A DNA stretch of 64,000 bases from Microbacteriaceae bacterium (GCA_003852775.1 RDDZ01000071.1:23811-87810), one strand, 5' to 3'. Counted from the first letter of the stretch, positions 41,253-50,204 are shown. Translations and numbers: made by a program. Notes: generated from the letters alone by a model not told the origin.

Positions 41253-41834
41253 ATGACGAGGGCATTGCTCATCATCGACGTGCAGAACGACTTCACCGAG
41301 GGCGGCGCCCTCGGCGTCGAGGGCGGTGCCGCCGTCGCCGAGCGGATCACCGAGCACCTCGCCGCGAACCCCGACCGCTACGACGTCGTCATCGCGTCGC
41401 GCGACTGGCACAACGGCGACGACGACAACGGCGGCCACTTCGCCACGGAGGCGGAGCCCGACTACGTCGACACCTGGCCGGCGCACTGCGTCGCCGGCAC
41501 GCCGGGCGCCGAGTACCACCCCGCCCTCGACACCTCGCTCGTCGACGTGCACGTGCGGAAGGGCCAGGGCGTGCCCGCCTACTCGATCTTCGAGGGCACG
41601 ACCGACGAGGGCAGGACCTTCCCCGAGGCGCTCGACGAGCTCGGCGTCACCGAGGTCGAGGTTGTCGGCATCGCGACCGACCACTGCGTGCGCGCGTCGG
41701 CGCTCGACGCGCTCGCCGCCGGTCGCACCGTCACCGTGCTGAGCGACCTCGTCGCCGCGGTCGACACCGTGACGGGCGCCAAGGCGCTCGCCGAGGTCGA
41801 GGCCGCCGGCGGGACTGTGCGGTCGGCCCGATGA
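41253..41834 (+). CDS. pncA: Nicotinamidase
   Basis: PncA deamidates nicotinamide to nicotinate for NAD recycling and activates pyrazinamide. The 193-residue protein has the catalytic Asp 9 in IIDVQNDF and metal ligands in RDWHNGDDDNGGHF. The catalytic lysine region is HVRKGQGV, and the cysteine is in GIATDHCVRAS with the usual cis-peptide before it. ATG 41253 has CAGGAA upstream. It lies between the PBP4-like gene and an MMPL transporter whose start overlaps its stop by four bases, a grouping with no obvious pathway logic. Confidence 0.95.
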   Translation: MTRALLIIDVQNDFTEGGALGVEGGAAVAERITEHLAANPDRYDVVIASRDWHNGDDDNGGHFATEAEPDYVDTWPAHCVAGTPGAEYHPALDTSLVDVHVRKGQGVPAYSIFEGTTDEGRTFPEALDELGVTEVEVVGIATDHCVRASALDALAAGRTVTVLSDLVAAVDTVTGAKALAEVEAAGGTVRSAR

Positions 41835-44020
41835 GCCGCCGCGCCGCCACCGACACCACCACCACCGCATCCGTCTCCCCCGAGCGTCCCCGACGCTCGG
41901 GTCTCGCGCGCACCCTGCGCGTCGTGCTCCCGTCGCTGCTCATCCTCGGCTGGCTCGCCGCCGCGGGCGTCGGCGGACCCTACTTCGGCAAGATCGGCGA
42001 GGTCTCGTCGAACGACCAGTCGGACTACCTGCCCTCGAGCGCCGACGCCACGCGCGTGTCCGAGCTGCAGGGCGAGTTCCTCGGCGCCGACGAGATCCCC
42101 GCGATCATCGTCTTCCAGCGCGACGGCGGCCTCGAGGAGGCCGACCAGGAGTTCATCGCCGAGGTGCTCGAGGAGCTCGCCGACGTGCCCGCCGTGGGCG
42201 AGATCAGCCCCGCCATCCCGTCCGAGGACGGCGAGGCGGTCGAGATCTTCGTGCCGATCGACATCGAGGGCGAGCTCAAGGAGTCGGTCGGCGAGGTGCG
42301 CCAGCTGATCGCCGACGGGCCCGACGGGCTGACCGCGGCCGTCACCGGGCCGGCCGGCTTCTCCACCGACCTCGGCGCCGCATTCGCGGGCATCGACGGC
42401 CTCCTGCTCGCCGTCGCGCTCGGCGCGGTCTTCATCATCCTGCTGCTCGTCTACCGCTCGCCGCTGCTGCCCGTGCTCGTGCTGAGCACCTCGGTGTTCG
42501 CGCTCGCCGCGGCCATCCTCGTCGTGTGGTGGCTCGTGAAGGCGGGCGTCGTGCAGATCAACGGGCAGGTACAGGGCATCCTGTTCATCCTCGTGATCGG
42601 CGCGGCCACCGACTACTCGCTCCTCTACGTCTCGCGCTTCCGCGAGGCGCTGCGTGAGCACGCCGACCGCTGGGACGCCACGAAGGCCGCCATCAAGGGG
42701 TCGATCGAGCCGATCCTCGCCTCGGGCGGCACCGTCATCGCGGGTCTGCTGTGCCTCCTGTTCAGCGACCTCAACTCGAACAGGGCCCTCGGGCCGGTCG
42801 GCTCGCTCGGCATCGTGTTCGCGATGCTCGGCGCGCTCACGCTCCTGCCCGCGTTCCTCTTCGCGACGAGCCGCGCCGCGTTCTGGCCGTTCCGTCCGAA
42901 GGTCGGCACGACGGAGTCCGAGTCGCGCCTGTGGTCGTCGGTCGGCCGCCTCGTGTCGAAGCGCCCGCGCATCGTGTGGATCGCGTCGACGCTCGTGCTG
43001 CTCGTCGCGGCGCTCGGCGTCACGCAGCTCAAGGCCGACGGCGTCGCGCAGTCCGACATCATCCTGAGCGAGTCGCAGGCTCGCGACGGCCAGGAGCTCC
43101 TCGGCGAGCACTTCCCGGGCGGGTCCGGCAGCCCGGCCGTCATCGTCGGCGCCGAGGACGAGCTCACGGCGCTCGCGGATGCCGCGCTCGCATTCGACGG
43201 CGTCGAGTCGGTCGTCGCGATCTCCGACAACTCGCCCAACGGCACGATGCCGGTCGGCACGGACGCCGAGCCCTTCCCGTTCCCGACCCTCGTCGAGCTC
43301 GAGCCGACCGTCGTCGGCGGGCAGGTCATGCTGCAGGCGACGCTCGTCGACGCCGCCGACTCGGAGGCCGCTCAGGAGACCGTGCGCGAGCTGCGTGAGG
43401 CCGTGCGCGACGTCGACCCCGACGCGATCGTGGGCGGTGTCACGGCGACCGCGGTCGACACCAACGACACGTCGATCCACGACCGCAACCTGATCATCCC
43501 GATCATCCTCGGCGTGATCTTCCTGATCCTCATGCTGCTGCTGCGCTCGATCGTGGCGCCGCTGCTGCTCATCGGGACCGTCATCGTGTCGTTCCTGTCG
43601 GCGCTCGGCGTCTCGGCGCTCGTCTTCAACGAGTTCTTCGGCTTCCCGGGGGCCGACCCCGCGGTGCCGCTGTACGCGTTCGTGTTCCTCGTGGCGCTCG
43701 GGGTGGACTACAACATCTTCCTCATGACGCGCGTGCGCGAGGAGAGCCTCGCGATCGGCACACGCCCGGGCATCATCCGGGGGCTCGTCGTGACGGGCGG
43801 CGTCATCACCTCCGCGGGCGTCGTGCTCGCGGCGACGTTCGCGGCGCTCGGTGTGATCCCGATCCTGTTCCTCGCGCAGATCGCGTTCATCGTGGCGTTC
43901 GGCGTGCTCGTCGACACGATCATCGTGCGCTCGCTGCTCGTGCCTGCCGCGGCCTTCGACATCGGCCGCAAGGTGTGGTGGCCGTCGAGGCTCGCTCGAG
44001 CCGAGCAGCTCCCTCGCTGA
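41831..44020 (+). CDS. MMPL-family (RND superfamily) transporter
   Basis: The 729-residue protein has an N-terminal helix (LRVVLPSLLILGWLAAAGV), a large outer loop (GKIGEVSSNDQSDYLPSSADATRVS onward), and a block of five helices. A second outer loop and another helix block follow, the two-fold MMPL layout. The conserved Asp-Tyr pairs of the proton relay appear as GAATDYSLLY in the first half and ALGVDYNIFLMTR in the second. Relatives export lipids, siderophores or toxic compounds. ATG 41831 overlaps the pncA stop. The short C-terminal tail suggests no cytoplasmic regulatory domain. The substrate is unknown. Confidence 0.93.
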   Translation: MSRRAATDTTTTASVSPERPRRSGLARTLRVVLPSLLILGWLAAAGVGGPYFGKIGEVSSNDQSDYLPSSADATRVSELQGEFLGADEIPAIIVFQRDGGLEEADQEFIAEVLEELADVPAVGEISPAIPSEDGEAVEIFVPIDIEGELKESVGEVRQLIADGPDGLTAAVTGPAGFSTDLGAAFAGIDGLLLAVALGAVFIILLLVYRSPLLPVLVLSTSVFALAAAILVVWWLVKAGVVQINGQVQGILFILVIGAATDYSLLYVSRFREALREHADRWDATKAAIKGSIEPILASGGTVIAGLLCLLFSDLNSNRALGPVGSLGIVFAMLGALTLLPAFLFATSRAAFWPFRPKVGTTESESRLWSSVGRLVSKRPRIVWIASTLVLLVAALGVTQLKADGVAQSDIILSESQARDGQELLGEHFPGGSGSPAVIVGAEDELTALADAALAFDGVESVVAISDNSPNGTMPVGTDAEPFPFPTLVELEPTVVGGQVMLQATLVDAADSEAAQETVRELREAVRDVDPDAIVGGVTATAVDTNDTSIHDRNLIIPIILGVIFLILMLLLRSIVAPLLLIGTVIVSFLSALGVSALVFNEFFGFPGADPAVPLYAFVFLVALGVDYNIFLMTRVREESLAIGTRPGIIRGLVVTGGVITSAGVVLAATFAALGVIPILFLAQIAFIVAFGVLVDTIIVRSLLVPAAAFDIGRKVWWPSRLARAEQLPR

Positions 44021-44073
44021 CCTCCGGCAGCCGGGTGGACGCGGGGCCCCTGCGGGCGCGAGAGGATAGGGGC

Positions 44074-45534
44074 ATGATCTCTGAGGCAGAGCTGCTGGCG
44101 AAGGTGCCCACGCAGCTGTACATCGACGGAAAGTGGGTCGACGGCGCGGGATCGCGCACGATCGAGGTGAACGACCCGGCGACGGGCGAGACGCTCGCCC
44201 GGATCGCCGACGCGACGCCCGAAGACGGCATCCGCGCCCTCGACGCGGCCGTCGCCGCGGCCGCCGCGTGGGCGGCCACCCCGGCGCGCACGCGCGGGGA
44301 GCTGCTGCGAGCGGCATGGGAGCTGCTCATGGAGCGCGCCGACGAGTTCGCGCTGCTCATGACGATCGAGATGGGCAAGCCGCTCGCGGAGGCCCGCGGC
44401 GAGGTGTCCTACGGCGGCGAGTTCCTGCGCTGGTTCTCCGAGGAGGCGCCTCGCATCACGGGCCGCTACGGCGCCAACCCCGAGGGCACCGGGCGCATGA
44501 TCGTGACCCAGCGTCCGGTCGGCCCGTGCTTCTTCATCACGCCGTGGAACTTCCCGCTCGCGATGGCGACCCGCAAGATCGCGCCCGCGCTCGCCGCCGG
44601 CTGCACGGTCGTCGTCAAACCCGCGACCCTCACGCCGCTCACGACGCTCTACTTCGCGAAGCTCCTCGAGGAGGTGGGCGTGCCGGCAGGCGTCGTCAAC
44701 GTCATCACGACCTCGACGTCGAACGCCGTGTCGGAGCCCATCATCCGCGACCCGCGCCTGCGCAAGCTCTCCTTCACCGGGTCGACGCCCGTGGGCCGCA
44801 AGCTGCTCGAGCAGGCGGCCCAGGGCGTGCTGCGCACCTCCATGGAGCTCGGCGGGAACGCGCCGTTCATCGTCTTCGAGGACGCCGACCTCGACAAGGC
44901 CGTCGACGCCGCGATGCTCGCGAAGTTCCGCAACACCGGCGAGGCTTGCACGGCGGCCAACCGCTTCCTCGTGCACGAGGACGTCGCGGAGGACTTCACG
45001 CGCCGGCTCACCGAGCGCGTCGCCGCGCTCAAAGTCGGCCGGGGCACCGAGGAGGGCGTCACGATCGGACCCCTCATCGACGACAAGGCCGTCGCGAAGG
45101 CGGCGGAGCTCGTCGAGGACGCGGTGGCCAAGGGCGCGACGGTCACGACCGGCGGCCAGGCCCTCGACGGTCCCGGCACCTTCTACCAGCCGACCGTCGT
45201 GGCGGGCGTCGCGCCGGGATCCGAGATCCTGCGCGAGGAGATCTTCGGACCCGTGCTTGCGATCTCGACGTTCACCGACGAAGCGGATGCCGTGCGGCGC
45301 GCGAACGACACCGAGTACGGCCTCGTGTCGTACGTGTTCACGCGGGATCTCGCGCGCGGGCAGCGCATGATCGACCAGCTCGAGACGGGCATGATGGGCC
45401 TCAACGTGGGCGTCGTGTCGAACGCGGCGGCCCCGTTCGGCGGCGTCAAGCAGTCGGGCCTCGGTCGCGAGGGCGGCCTCGAGGGCATCCACGAGTACCT
45501 CGAGACGAAGTACACGCTGACGCCGATGTCCTGA
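44074..45534 (+). CDS. gabD: NAD(P)-dependent succinate-semialdehyde dehydrogenase
   Basis: The 486-residue protein is an aldehyde dehydrogenase with the SSADH pattern. The NAD-binding loop is SFTGSTPVGRKL (about 233-244), the general base is Glu in SMELGGNAPF (about 258), and the catalytic Cys is in NTGEACTAANRF (about 292). The C-terminal PFGGVKQSGLGREGGLEGI is typical of GabD. It turns succinate semialdehyde to succinate, feeding the TCA cycle and so the succinate dehydrogenase at 58-61 kb. ATG 44074 follows a -10-like GAGGATAGGGG, with GATAGG as RBS-like. Transaminase partners are not adjacent. A large palindromic terminator region follows. Confidence 0.93.
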   Translation: MISEAELLAKVPTQLYIDGKWVDGAGSRTIEVNDPATGETLARIADATPEDGIRALDAAVAAAAAWAATPARTRGELLRAAWELLMERADEFALLMTIEMGKPLAEARGEVSYGGEFLRWFSEEAPRITGRYGANPEGTGRMIVTQRPVGPCFFITPWNFPLAMATRKIAPALAAGCTVVVKPATLTPLTTLYFAKLLEEVGVPAGVVNVITTSTSNAVSEPIIRDPRLRKLSFTGSTPVGRKLLEQAAQGVLRTSMELGGNAPFIVFEDADLDKAVDAAMLAKFRNTGEACTAANRFLVHEDVAEDFTRRLTERVAALKVGRGTEEGVTIGPLIDDKAVAKAAELVEDAVAKGATVTTGGQALDGPGTFYQPTVVAGVAPGSEILREEIFGPVLAISTFTDEADAVRRANDTEYGLVSYVFTRDLARGQRMIDQLETGMMGLNVGVVSNAAAPFGGVKQSGLGREGGLEGIHEYLETKYTLTPMS

Positions 45535-45551
45535 CGCCCTCGTCGTCTCGT

Positions 45552-45695
45552 GCGGCGGGAGCAACCGCGTGAGCGGGCGGCGATCCGTGCATGCGGCGGG
45601 AGTCGTTTCTCCCGCCGCATGTCTCGTTTGCCGCCCGCTTCCTCGCGATTGAGGGGCCGTTCGCCGCGCATCCGCTGCTGCGGTTGCTCCCGCCG
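45552..45695. repeat. Nested three-level palindrome, terminator of gabD and the ABC gene
   Basis: Outer arms: CGGCGGGAGCAACCGC (45553-45568) and its exact complement at 45680-45695. Middle arms: AGCGGGCGGC (45572-45581) and GCCGCCCGCT (45630-45639). The inner hairpin is CATGCGGCGGGAG TCGTTT CTCCCGCCGCATG (45590-45621). The motif CGGCGGGAG recurs in inner and outer arms, and a further reversed copy follows at 45702-45712. It separates convergent genes. Confidence 0.85.
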
Positions 45696-45754
45696 ACGGG
45701 GCGGTTGCTCCCGGCCGCGGCCGCGGCGGCGGCGGACGGCGGCCGCGCGGGCGG

Positions 45755-47605
45755 CTACACCAGCAGCTGGTGCTTCGCCAGGTCGCGGTAGAGCGGCGTC
45801 GACGCCACGAGCTCGGAGTGGGTGCCCACGCCGACGACGCGACCGTGATCGAGCACGACGATCGCATCCGAGTCCACCACCGTCGAGAGGCGATGCGCGA
45901 TCACGAGCAGCGTGCGCTCGGCCGCGACCGCGTCGATCGCCTCGCGCAGGAGCTGCTCGTTGGCGCCGTCGAGCGACGCCGTCGCCTCGTCGAGCAGCAG
46001 GATGGGCGGGGCGGCGAGCAGAGCCCGCGCGATCGCGAGCCGCTGCCGCTCGCCGCCGGAGAGCATGACGCCCTCCTCGCCGACCGCCGCGTCGAGCCCC
46101 GCGGGGTCGCGGTCGAGCACCTCGCCGAGGTTGACGGTGCGCAGCACCTCGACGCACTGCTCGTCGGTCGCGTCGGGGGTGCCGAGCGTGAGGTTGTCGC
46201 GGATGCTGCCCGCAAGCACCGGGGCGTCCTGCTCGACGTAGCCGATGCGCGCGCGCAGCTCCTCGCGGGGGAGCGCCCGCACATCCGTCCCGTCGACGCG
46301 CACGACGCCGGCGGTCGCGTCGTAGAAGCGCTCGATGAGGGCGAGGATCGTCGACTTGCCCGCGCCGGAGGGCCCCACGAGGGCGACGCGCGCGCCGCGG
46401 GGCACCGAGAAGGTCACGCCGTGCAGCACCTCGCGGTCGTGCGGGGCGACGGCGTCCTCGCCGAGCTCGGAGGCGACGACCTTCTCCTGCTCGGTCGCGT
46501 GCGCCTGCTCGGGGTAGGAGAACCGCACGTCCTCGAAGCGGATGGCGTCGTCCGTCGCGACGTCGGGCGCGGCCTGCGCGGGGTCGTCGCCCTCGTCCTC
46601 GGAGGGGATGCGCATGATCTCCTGGATGCGGCCGAGCGCCCCGAGCGCCTGGTTGACGGACGTGACGGCGCCGAAGGCCTGCCCGAGCGGCATGATCATG
46701 AGGAACAGGAAGAGGATGAACGCGACGAGGCTCGCGATCGTGATGGCGCCCGACGCGACGCGGTAGCCGCCGAGGCCGAGCACGACGAGGAACGACACGT
46801 TCATCGCGATCGACGCGACCGGCACGACGAGCGCCGACACCTTCGCGACGCGGATGCCCGCGCCCCACGCCTCCCGCGCGTCGCGCTCGATCGCGGCGGT
46901 CTCGCGGTCGGTGGCGTTCGCGGCGCGCACCGTGCGGATGGAGGAGATCGCGCGCTGCACACCCGCCGCGACCTCGCCGACCTTCTCCTGCTGCTCGCGG
47001 CTCGCGACGCGGATGCGGCCCGAGAGCCCGCCGACGACGCCGATCGCGACGGCGATGACGAGCACGGTCGCGCCGAGGAGCACGGGGTCGATGATCGCCA
47101 TGCCGATGATCGCGCCGACGAACACCACGGCACCGCCGAGCGCGTCGACGAGGCCCTGGGTGAGCACGGCGTAGAGGAGCGTCGTGTCGCTGCCGACGCG
47201 CGAGACGAGGTCGCCCGTGCGGCGCGTGTCGAACTCGCTGATGGGTAGGCGCAGCATCCGCCGGACGAGGGCGCGCCGCGAGGAGAGCACGACGCTCGTT
47301 CCGGCGCGCTGCAGCAGATAGTGCTGCACGGCGCTCACGAGCCCGTTCGCGATGACGAGCGCGACGAGCAGCCACGCGAGCACGCCGACCGCGCCGCCGT
47401 CCTGCACGACCGTGATGACCTGGCTCACGAGCGCCGGCTGCGCGAGCGACAGGGCGGCCGTGATGAGGCTCAGCACGATCGCGACCGCGAGCATGCCCGT
47501 GTGCTCGGCGAGGTAGGGGAGGAGCTCCCGGAACGACGCTCGCGGACCCGTGTCGGGGGTGCGGCGGAAGGGGCTGCGGCGCGCGGGCGCGCTGGTGCTC
47601 GTCAT
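45755..47605 (-). CDS. ABC exporter (fused membrane and ATPase domains)
   Basis: The 616-residue half-transporter has six membrane helices in about residues 35-320, with the motif QPALVSQVI in helix 1-2. The ATPase domain has Walker A GPSGAGKST (about 408-416), signature LSGGERQRLAIARALL (about 520-535), Walker B ILLLDEATASLD and the H-loop IAHRLST. It probably works as a homodimer, exporting drugs or lipids. ATG 47605 has GAGGA about nine bases upstream. It is the second gene after a small HTH regulator (31-bp gap), and expression should follow the tandem operators at 47856-47899. Confidence 0.94.
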   Translation of the reverse strand: MTSTSAPARRSPFRRTPDTGPRASFRELLPYLAEHTGMLAVAIVLSLITAALSLAQPALVSQVITVVQDGGAVGVLAWLLVALVIANGLVSAVQHYLLQRAGTSVVLSSRRALVRRMLRLPISEFDTRRTGDLVSRVGSDTTLLYAVLTQGLVDALGGAVVFVGAIIGMAIIDPVLLGATVLVIAVAIGVVGGLSGRIRVASREQQEKVGEVAAGVQRAISSIRTVRAANATDRETAAIERDAREAWGAGIRVAKVSALVVPVASIAMNVSFLVVLGLGGYRVASGAITIASLVAFILFLFLMIMPLGQAFGAVTSVNQALGALGRIQEIMRIPSEDEGDDPAQAAPDVATDDAIRFEDVRFSYPEQAHATEQEKVVASELGEDAVAPHDREVLHGVTFSVPRGARVALVGPSGAGKSTILALIERFYDATAGVVRVDGTDVRALPREELRARIGYVEQDAPVLAGSIRDNLTLGTPDATDEQCVEVLRTVNLGEVLDRDPAGLDAAVGEEGVMLSGGERQRLAIARALLAAPPILLLDEATASLDGANEQLLREAIDAVAAERTLLVIAHRLSTVVDSDAIVVLDHGRVVGVGTHSELVASTPLYRDLAKHQLLV

Positions 47606-47636
47606 GGTGATGTCCTCGGGGGGATGCGGCGGCGCG

Positions 47637-47852
47637 TCACGCGCGCCCGTACTTCTTGTGGACGGCCTGCTTGGTGACCCCGAGGCACAGGGCGATGAGC
47701 TGCCACGATGCCCCCGCGTTGCGGGCGCGTCGCACGGCCGCCGCCTCGTGCCGGTCGAGCTCACGCCGCATCTGCGCGACGGCTCGCAGGGCCACGAGCG
47801 GATCCTGCGATCCGGCGTCGCCCGCGAGCGTGTGCAGCTGCCCGGCGTCCAT
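47637..47852 (-). CDS. Small helix-turn-helix regulator of the ABC exporter
   Basis: The 71-residue protein is almost entirely a helix bundle with an HTH: RRARNAGASWQLIALCLGVTKQAVHKKYGRA contains the turn between ASWQLIALCLGV and TKQAVHKKY (recognition helix). The N-terminal half (residues 1-40) may dimerise. It resembles small HTH proteins found before ABC exporters in actinobacteria. ATG 47852 is selected because the promoter -10 ends eight bases upstream, indicating a leaderless start, and a longer frame would begin upstream of the promoter. Two GTCAAC-N4-GTTGAC dyads cover that promoter, so autorepression and control of the exporter are likely. Confidence 0.82.
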   Translation of the reverse strand: MDAGQLHTLAGDAGSQDPLVALRAVAQMRRELDRHEAAAVRRARNAGASWQLIALCLGVTKQAVHKKYGRA

Positions 47853-47855
47853 GCC

Positions 47856-47899
47856 GTCAACCGTAGTTGATGCATCCGAGCCCGTCAACTGTGGTTGAC
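47856..47899 (-). promoter_or_regulatory. Promoter with two tandem GTCAAC-N4-GTTGAC operators
   Basis: Dyad 1 is GTCAAC-CGTA-GTTGAT (47856-47871, one mismatch). Dyad 2 is GTCAAC-TGTG-GTTGAC (47884-47899, perfect). On the minus strand, -35 TTGACG lies in dyad 2 (47888-47883) and -10 TACGGT in dyad 1 (47865-47860), with a spacer of 17. Occupying either would block RNA polymerase. The dyads' centres are 28 bp apart. Confidence 0.75.
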
Positions 47900-48280
47900 G
47901 TCGAGGTGTCGACTCCTGTCGCCCGCGGGGCCGCGCGGGCGACGGAAAGTGACACCTCGGTAGCGAGGGGTGTGGGCTCGCGGCGGCAGTTGTGCGAAGG
48001 GGGCGTTCATGGGCCAACATACCGAGCGGTCGGTATGTTTCGACCTCGACGCCCGATGGAGGTGATCCCTGGCTCTTGATGTCATATCGATGAGACACGA
48101 GCCCGCGCCGGCCTCCGCGCAGATCCGACACCCTGATGGGGTGGTGGAGCTCCTGTCAGCGGGCGCATCCGGTGCCCGGAGAACGGACACCACGGACCCT
48201 GTCGGCTACCTGCCCGACGGCGACGGATCGCTCCTCACGACCGGGCGACCACCCGCGAAACGCGTCTGTCGAGACGCCCG
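47900..48280. other. Gene-free stretch with an orphan operator
   Basis: No convincing gene is seen in these 381 bases. Apart from the 24-bp palindrome at 48016-48039 there is a small hairpin GCGTCT GTCG AGACGC (48263-48278) next to the MFS stop, perhaps a weak terminator. Short frames here lack ribosome sites and family features. A gene, perhaps a TetR regulator, may have been lost. Confidence 0.5.
48016..48039. promoter_or_regulatory. Perfect 24-bp TetR-type operator without a regulator nearby
   Basis: AACATACCGA, then GCGG, then TCGGTATGTT form a perfect dyad. The half-site ACATACCG with a CGGT-type centre is typical of TetR-family operators. No TetR gene lies in the window on either side. 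Confidence 0.7.
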
Positions 48281-49651
48281 TCAGGGCAGCGACTCCGGGA
48301 GCACCTCCACGTCGTCCAGCTCGACGTCCTTCGTCTCGCGGCCGAGGAGCAGCGAGACGAGCGTCAGCGTCGCCATGACCGCGAGGTAGACACCGACCCA
48401 CACGGGGCTGCCCTCGCCCACCGACCACAGCCACACGGCGATGAACGGGGCGACGGCGGCGCCGAGGATCGACGACACGTTGTACGAGATGCCCGAGCCT
48501 GTGTAGCGCAGGGCCGTCGGGAAGAGCTCCGGCAGCAGCGCGCCCATGGGGCCGAAGGTGAAGCCCATGAGGGTGAAGCCGAGCACGAGCCAGAGTACGA
48601 CGCCCACGAAGCCGGCCGACAGCAGCGGCACCCAGACGAGGCCGAAGACGATGATGGCGGCCGTGATGACGATGAGCGTGGGGCGGCGGCCGAAGCGGTC
48701 GGCGAGCGGACCCGACACGAGCGTGAAGACGCCGAAGAACACGACGCCGAAGATCATGAGCAGCACGAACGTCGTGTAGTCGTAGCCGAGGCCCGGCACG
48801 TCGGCATCCGTCGCGGCGCGCCCGTAGCTCAGCGAGAACGTGGTCATGAGGTAGAAGAGCACGTACGTCGCGAGCATGTAGAACGTGCCGAGGATGAGCT
48901 CGCGCCAGTGCGTGCGGAACACGGTCGCGAGCGGCACCTTCTCGAGCTTGCCCGCCGTCGAGGCCTTCGTGAACGCGGCCGACTCGACGAGGCGCAGACG
49001 CACCCAGAGGCCGACGGCCACCATGATCGCCGAGAACAGGAACGGGATGCGCCAGCCCCACGTCAGGAACTCCTCGGAGGGCAGCGACGGGTCGGACGAG
49101 GGCAGGAGGGCCGCGATGATGAGGAACAACCCGTTGGCGATGATGAAGCCGATGGGCGCGCCGAGCTGGGGGAAGGTGCCGTACCACGCGCGCTTGCCCG
49201 CGGGGGCGTTCTCGGTCGCCACGAGCGCGGCGCCCGACCACTCGCCGCCGAGCGCGAACCCCTGCGCGAGGCGCAGGACCACGAGCAGCAGCGGGGCGAG
49301 CCAGCCCACGAGGGCGTACGTCGGCAGCACCCCGATGAGGAAGGTCGCGATACCCATCGTGAGCAGGGCGCCCACGAGCGTCACCTTGCGGCCGCGCTTG
49401 TCGCCGAGGTGGCCGAAGAAGACCGCGCCGAGCGGGCGCGCCACCATCGCGGCGCCGAACACGGCGAACGACGACAGCAGCGCCACCGTCTCGTCGCCCG
49501 TCGGGAAGAACAGGTGCGGGAACACGAGCACCGCGGCGGTCGCGTAGACGTAGAAGTCGTAGAACTCGATCGTCGTCCCGATGAGGCTCGCCACGACGAC
49601 GCGCGAACGCGGGTTGGCGGGGGCGGACGCGGATGCCGGGGCGCTGCTCAT
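48281..49651 (-). CDS. MHS-family (MFS) metabolite:H+ symporter
   Basis: The 456-residue protein has twelve predicted helices and the MHS branch motifs: SLIGTTIEFYDFYVY in helix 1, GHLGDKRGRKVTL in loop 2-3 (MFS signature), RLAQGFALGGEWSGAALVATENAP in helices 4-5, and GPLADRFGRRPTL in loop 8-9. Relatives move proline/betaine, shikimate, citrate or other organic acids. The substrate is not clear. It stands alone, with ATG 49651. On its 3' side lies the orphan TetR-type operator, too far from the start to regulate it directly. Confidence 0.93.
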   Translation of the reverse strand: MSSAPASASAPANPRSRVVVASLIGTTIEFYDFYVYATAAVLVFPHLFFPTGDETVALLSSFAVFGAAMVARPLGAVFFGHLGDKRGRKVTLVGALLTMGIATFLIGVLPTYALVGWLAPLLLVVLRLAQGFALGGEWSGAALVATENAPAGKRAWYGTFPQLGAPIGFIIANGLFLIIAALLPSSDPSLPSEEFLTWGWRIPFLFSAIMVAVGLWVRLRLVESAAFTKASTAGKLEKVPLATVFRTHWRELILGTFYMLATYVLFYLMTTFSLSYGRAATDADVPGLGYDYTTFVLLMIFGVVFFGVFTLVSGPLADRFGRRPTLIVITAAIIVFGLVWVPLLSAGFVGVVLWLVLGFTLMGFTFGPMGALLPELFPTALRYTGSGISYNVSSILGAAVAPFIAVWLWSVGEGSPVWVGVYLAVMATLTLVSLLLGRETKDVELDDVEVLPESLP

Positions 49652-49727
49652 GGAGACGATTCTCCCACCCGTGGACGGCCCGGTCTGTCCGCGCCCGCGT
49701 CGGAGGTGCCCGAGGACGGTGGCGGGC

Positions 49728-50204
49728 TCAGCCGCGGCGCACGCGTGCGAGGACGCGGACGGTCGCGAGCACGGCCTCCGCCGCCTCCCGGCCCTTGTCC
49801 TCCTTCGACCCCGGGAAGCCCGCGCGGTCGATGCCCTGCTGCTCGTCGTCGAGCGTCAGCACGCCGAAGCCGACGGGCTTGCCCGTGTCGAGCGCGACGC
49901 GCGTGAGGCCGTCGGTCGCCGCGTTCGAGACGAACTCGAAGTGCGGGGTGCCTCCCCGGATGATGACCCCGAGGGCCACGACGCCGTCGGCGCCCGCCTC
50001 GAGCGCCGCCTTCGCGACGACGGGCAGCTCGAAGCTGCCGGGCACGCGCAGCACCTCGACCTCGGCGCCCGACTGCTCGAGCGTCGTGAGGGCGCCCGTC
50101 AGCAGCCCCTCCATGATGCGCTCGTGCCACGTCCCGGCGACCACCGCGATGCGGAGGCCCTTCCCGTCGATGTCGAGCAGGGTGGGTCGGCCCTCGCCGC
50201 TCAT
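49728..50204 (-). CDS. ribH: 6,7-dimethyl-8-ribityllumazine synthase
   Basis: RibH joins the ribityl-pyrimidine with dihydroxybutanone phosphate, the penultimate riboflavin step. The 158-residue protein shows VVAGTWHERIMEGLL (residues 21-35), VPGSFELPVVAKAAL for substrate binding, ALGVIIRGGTPHFEFV, and the catalytic His in that segment. It ends LTLDDEQQGIDRAG and KGREAAEAVLATV. The start ATG 50204 overlaps the ribBA stop by four bases. It is the last gene of the rib operon. Confidence 0.96.
   Translation of the reverse strand: MSGEGRPTLLDIDGKGLRIAVVAGTWHERIMEGLLTGALTTLEQSGAEVEVLRVPGSFELPVVAKAALEAGADGVVALGVIIRGGTPHFEFVSNAATDGLTRVALDTGKPVGFGVLTLDDEQQGIDRAGFPGSKEDKGREAAEAVLATVRVLARVRRG

Noticed and set aside
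47853..48131. N-terminal extension of the small HTH protein to 164 residues
   Set aside because: The extension would be encoded across the promoter and both operator dyads. The sequence is low complexity and out of character with the HTH part.
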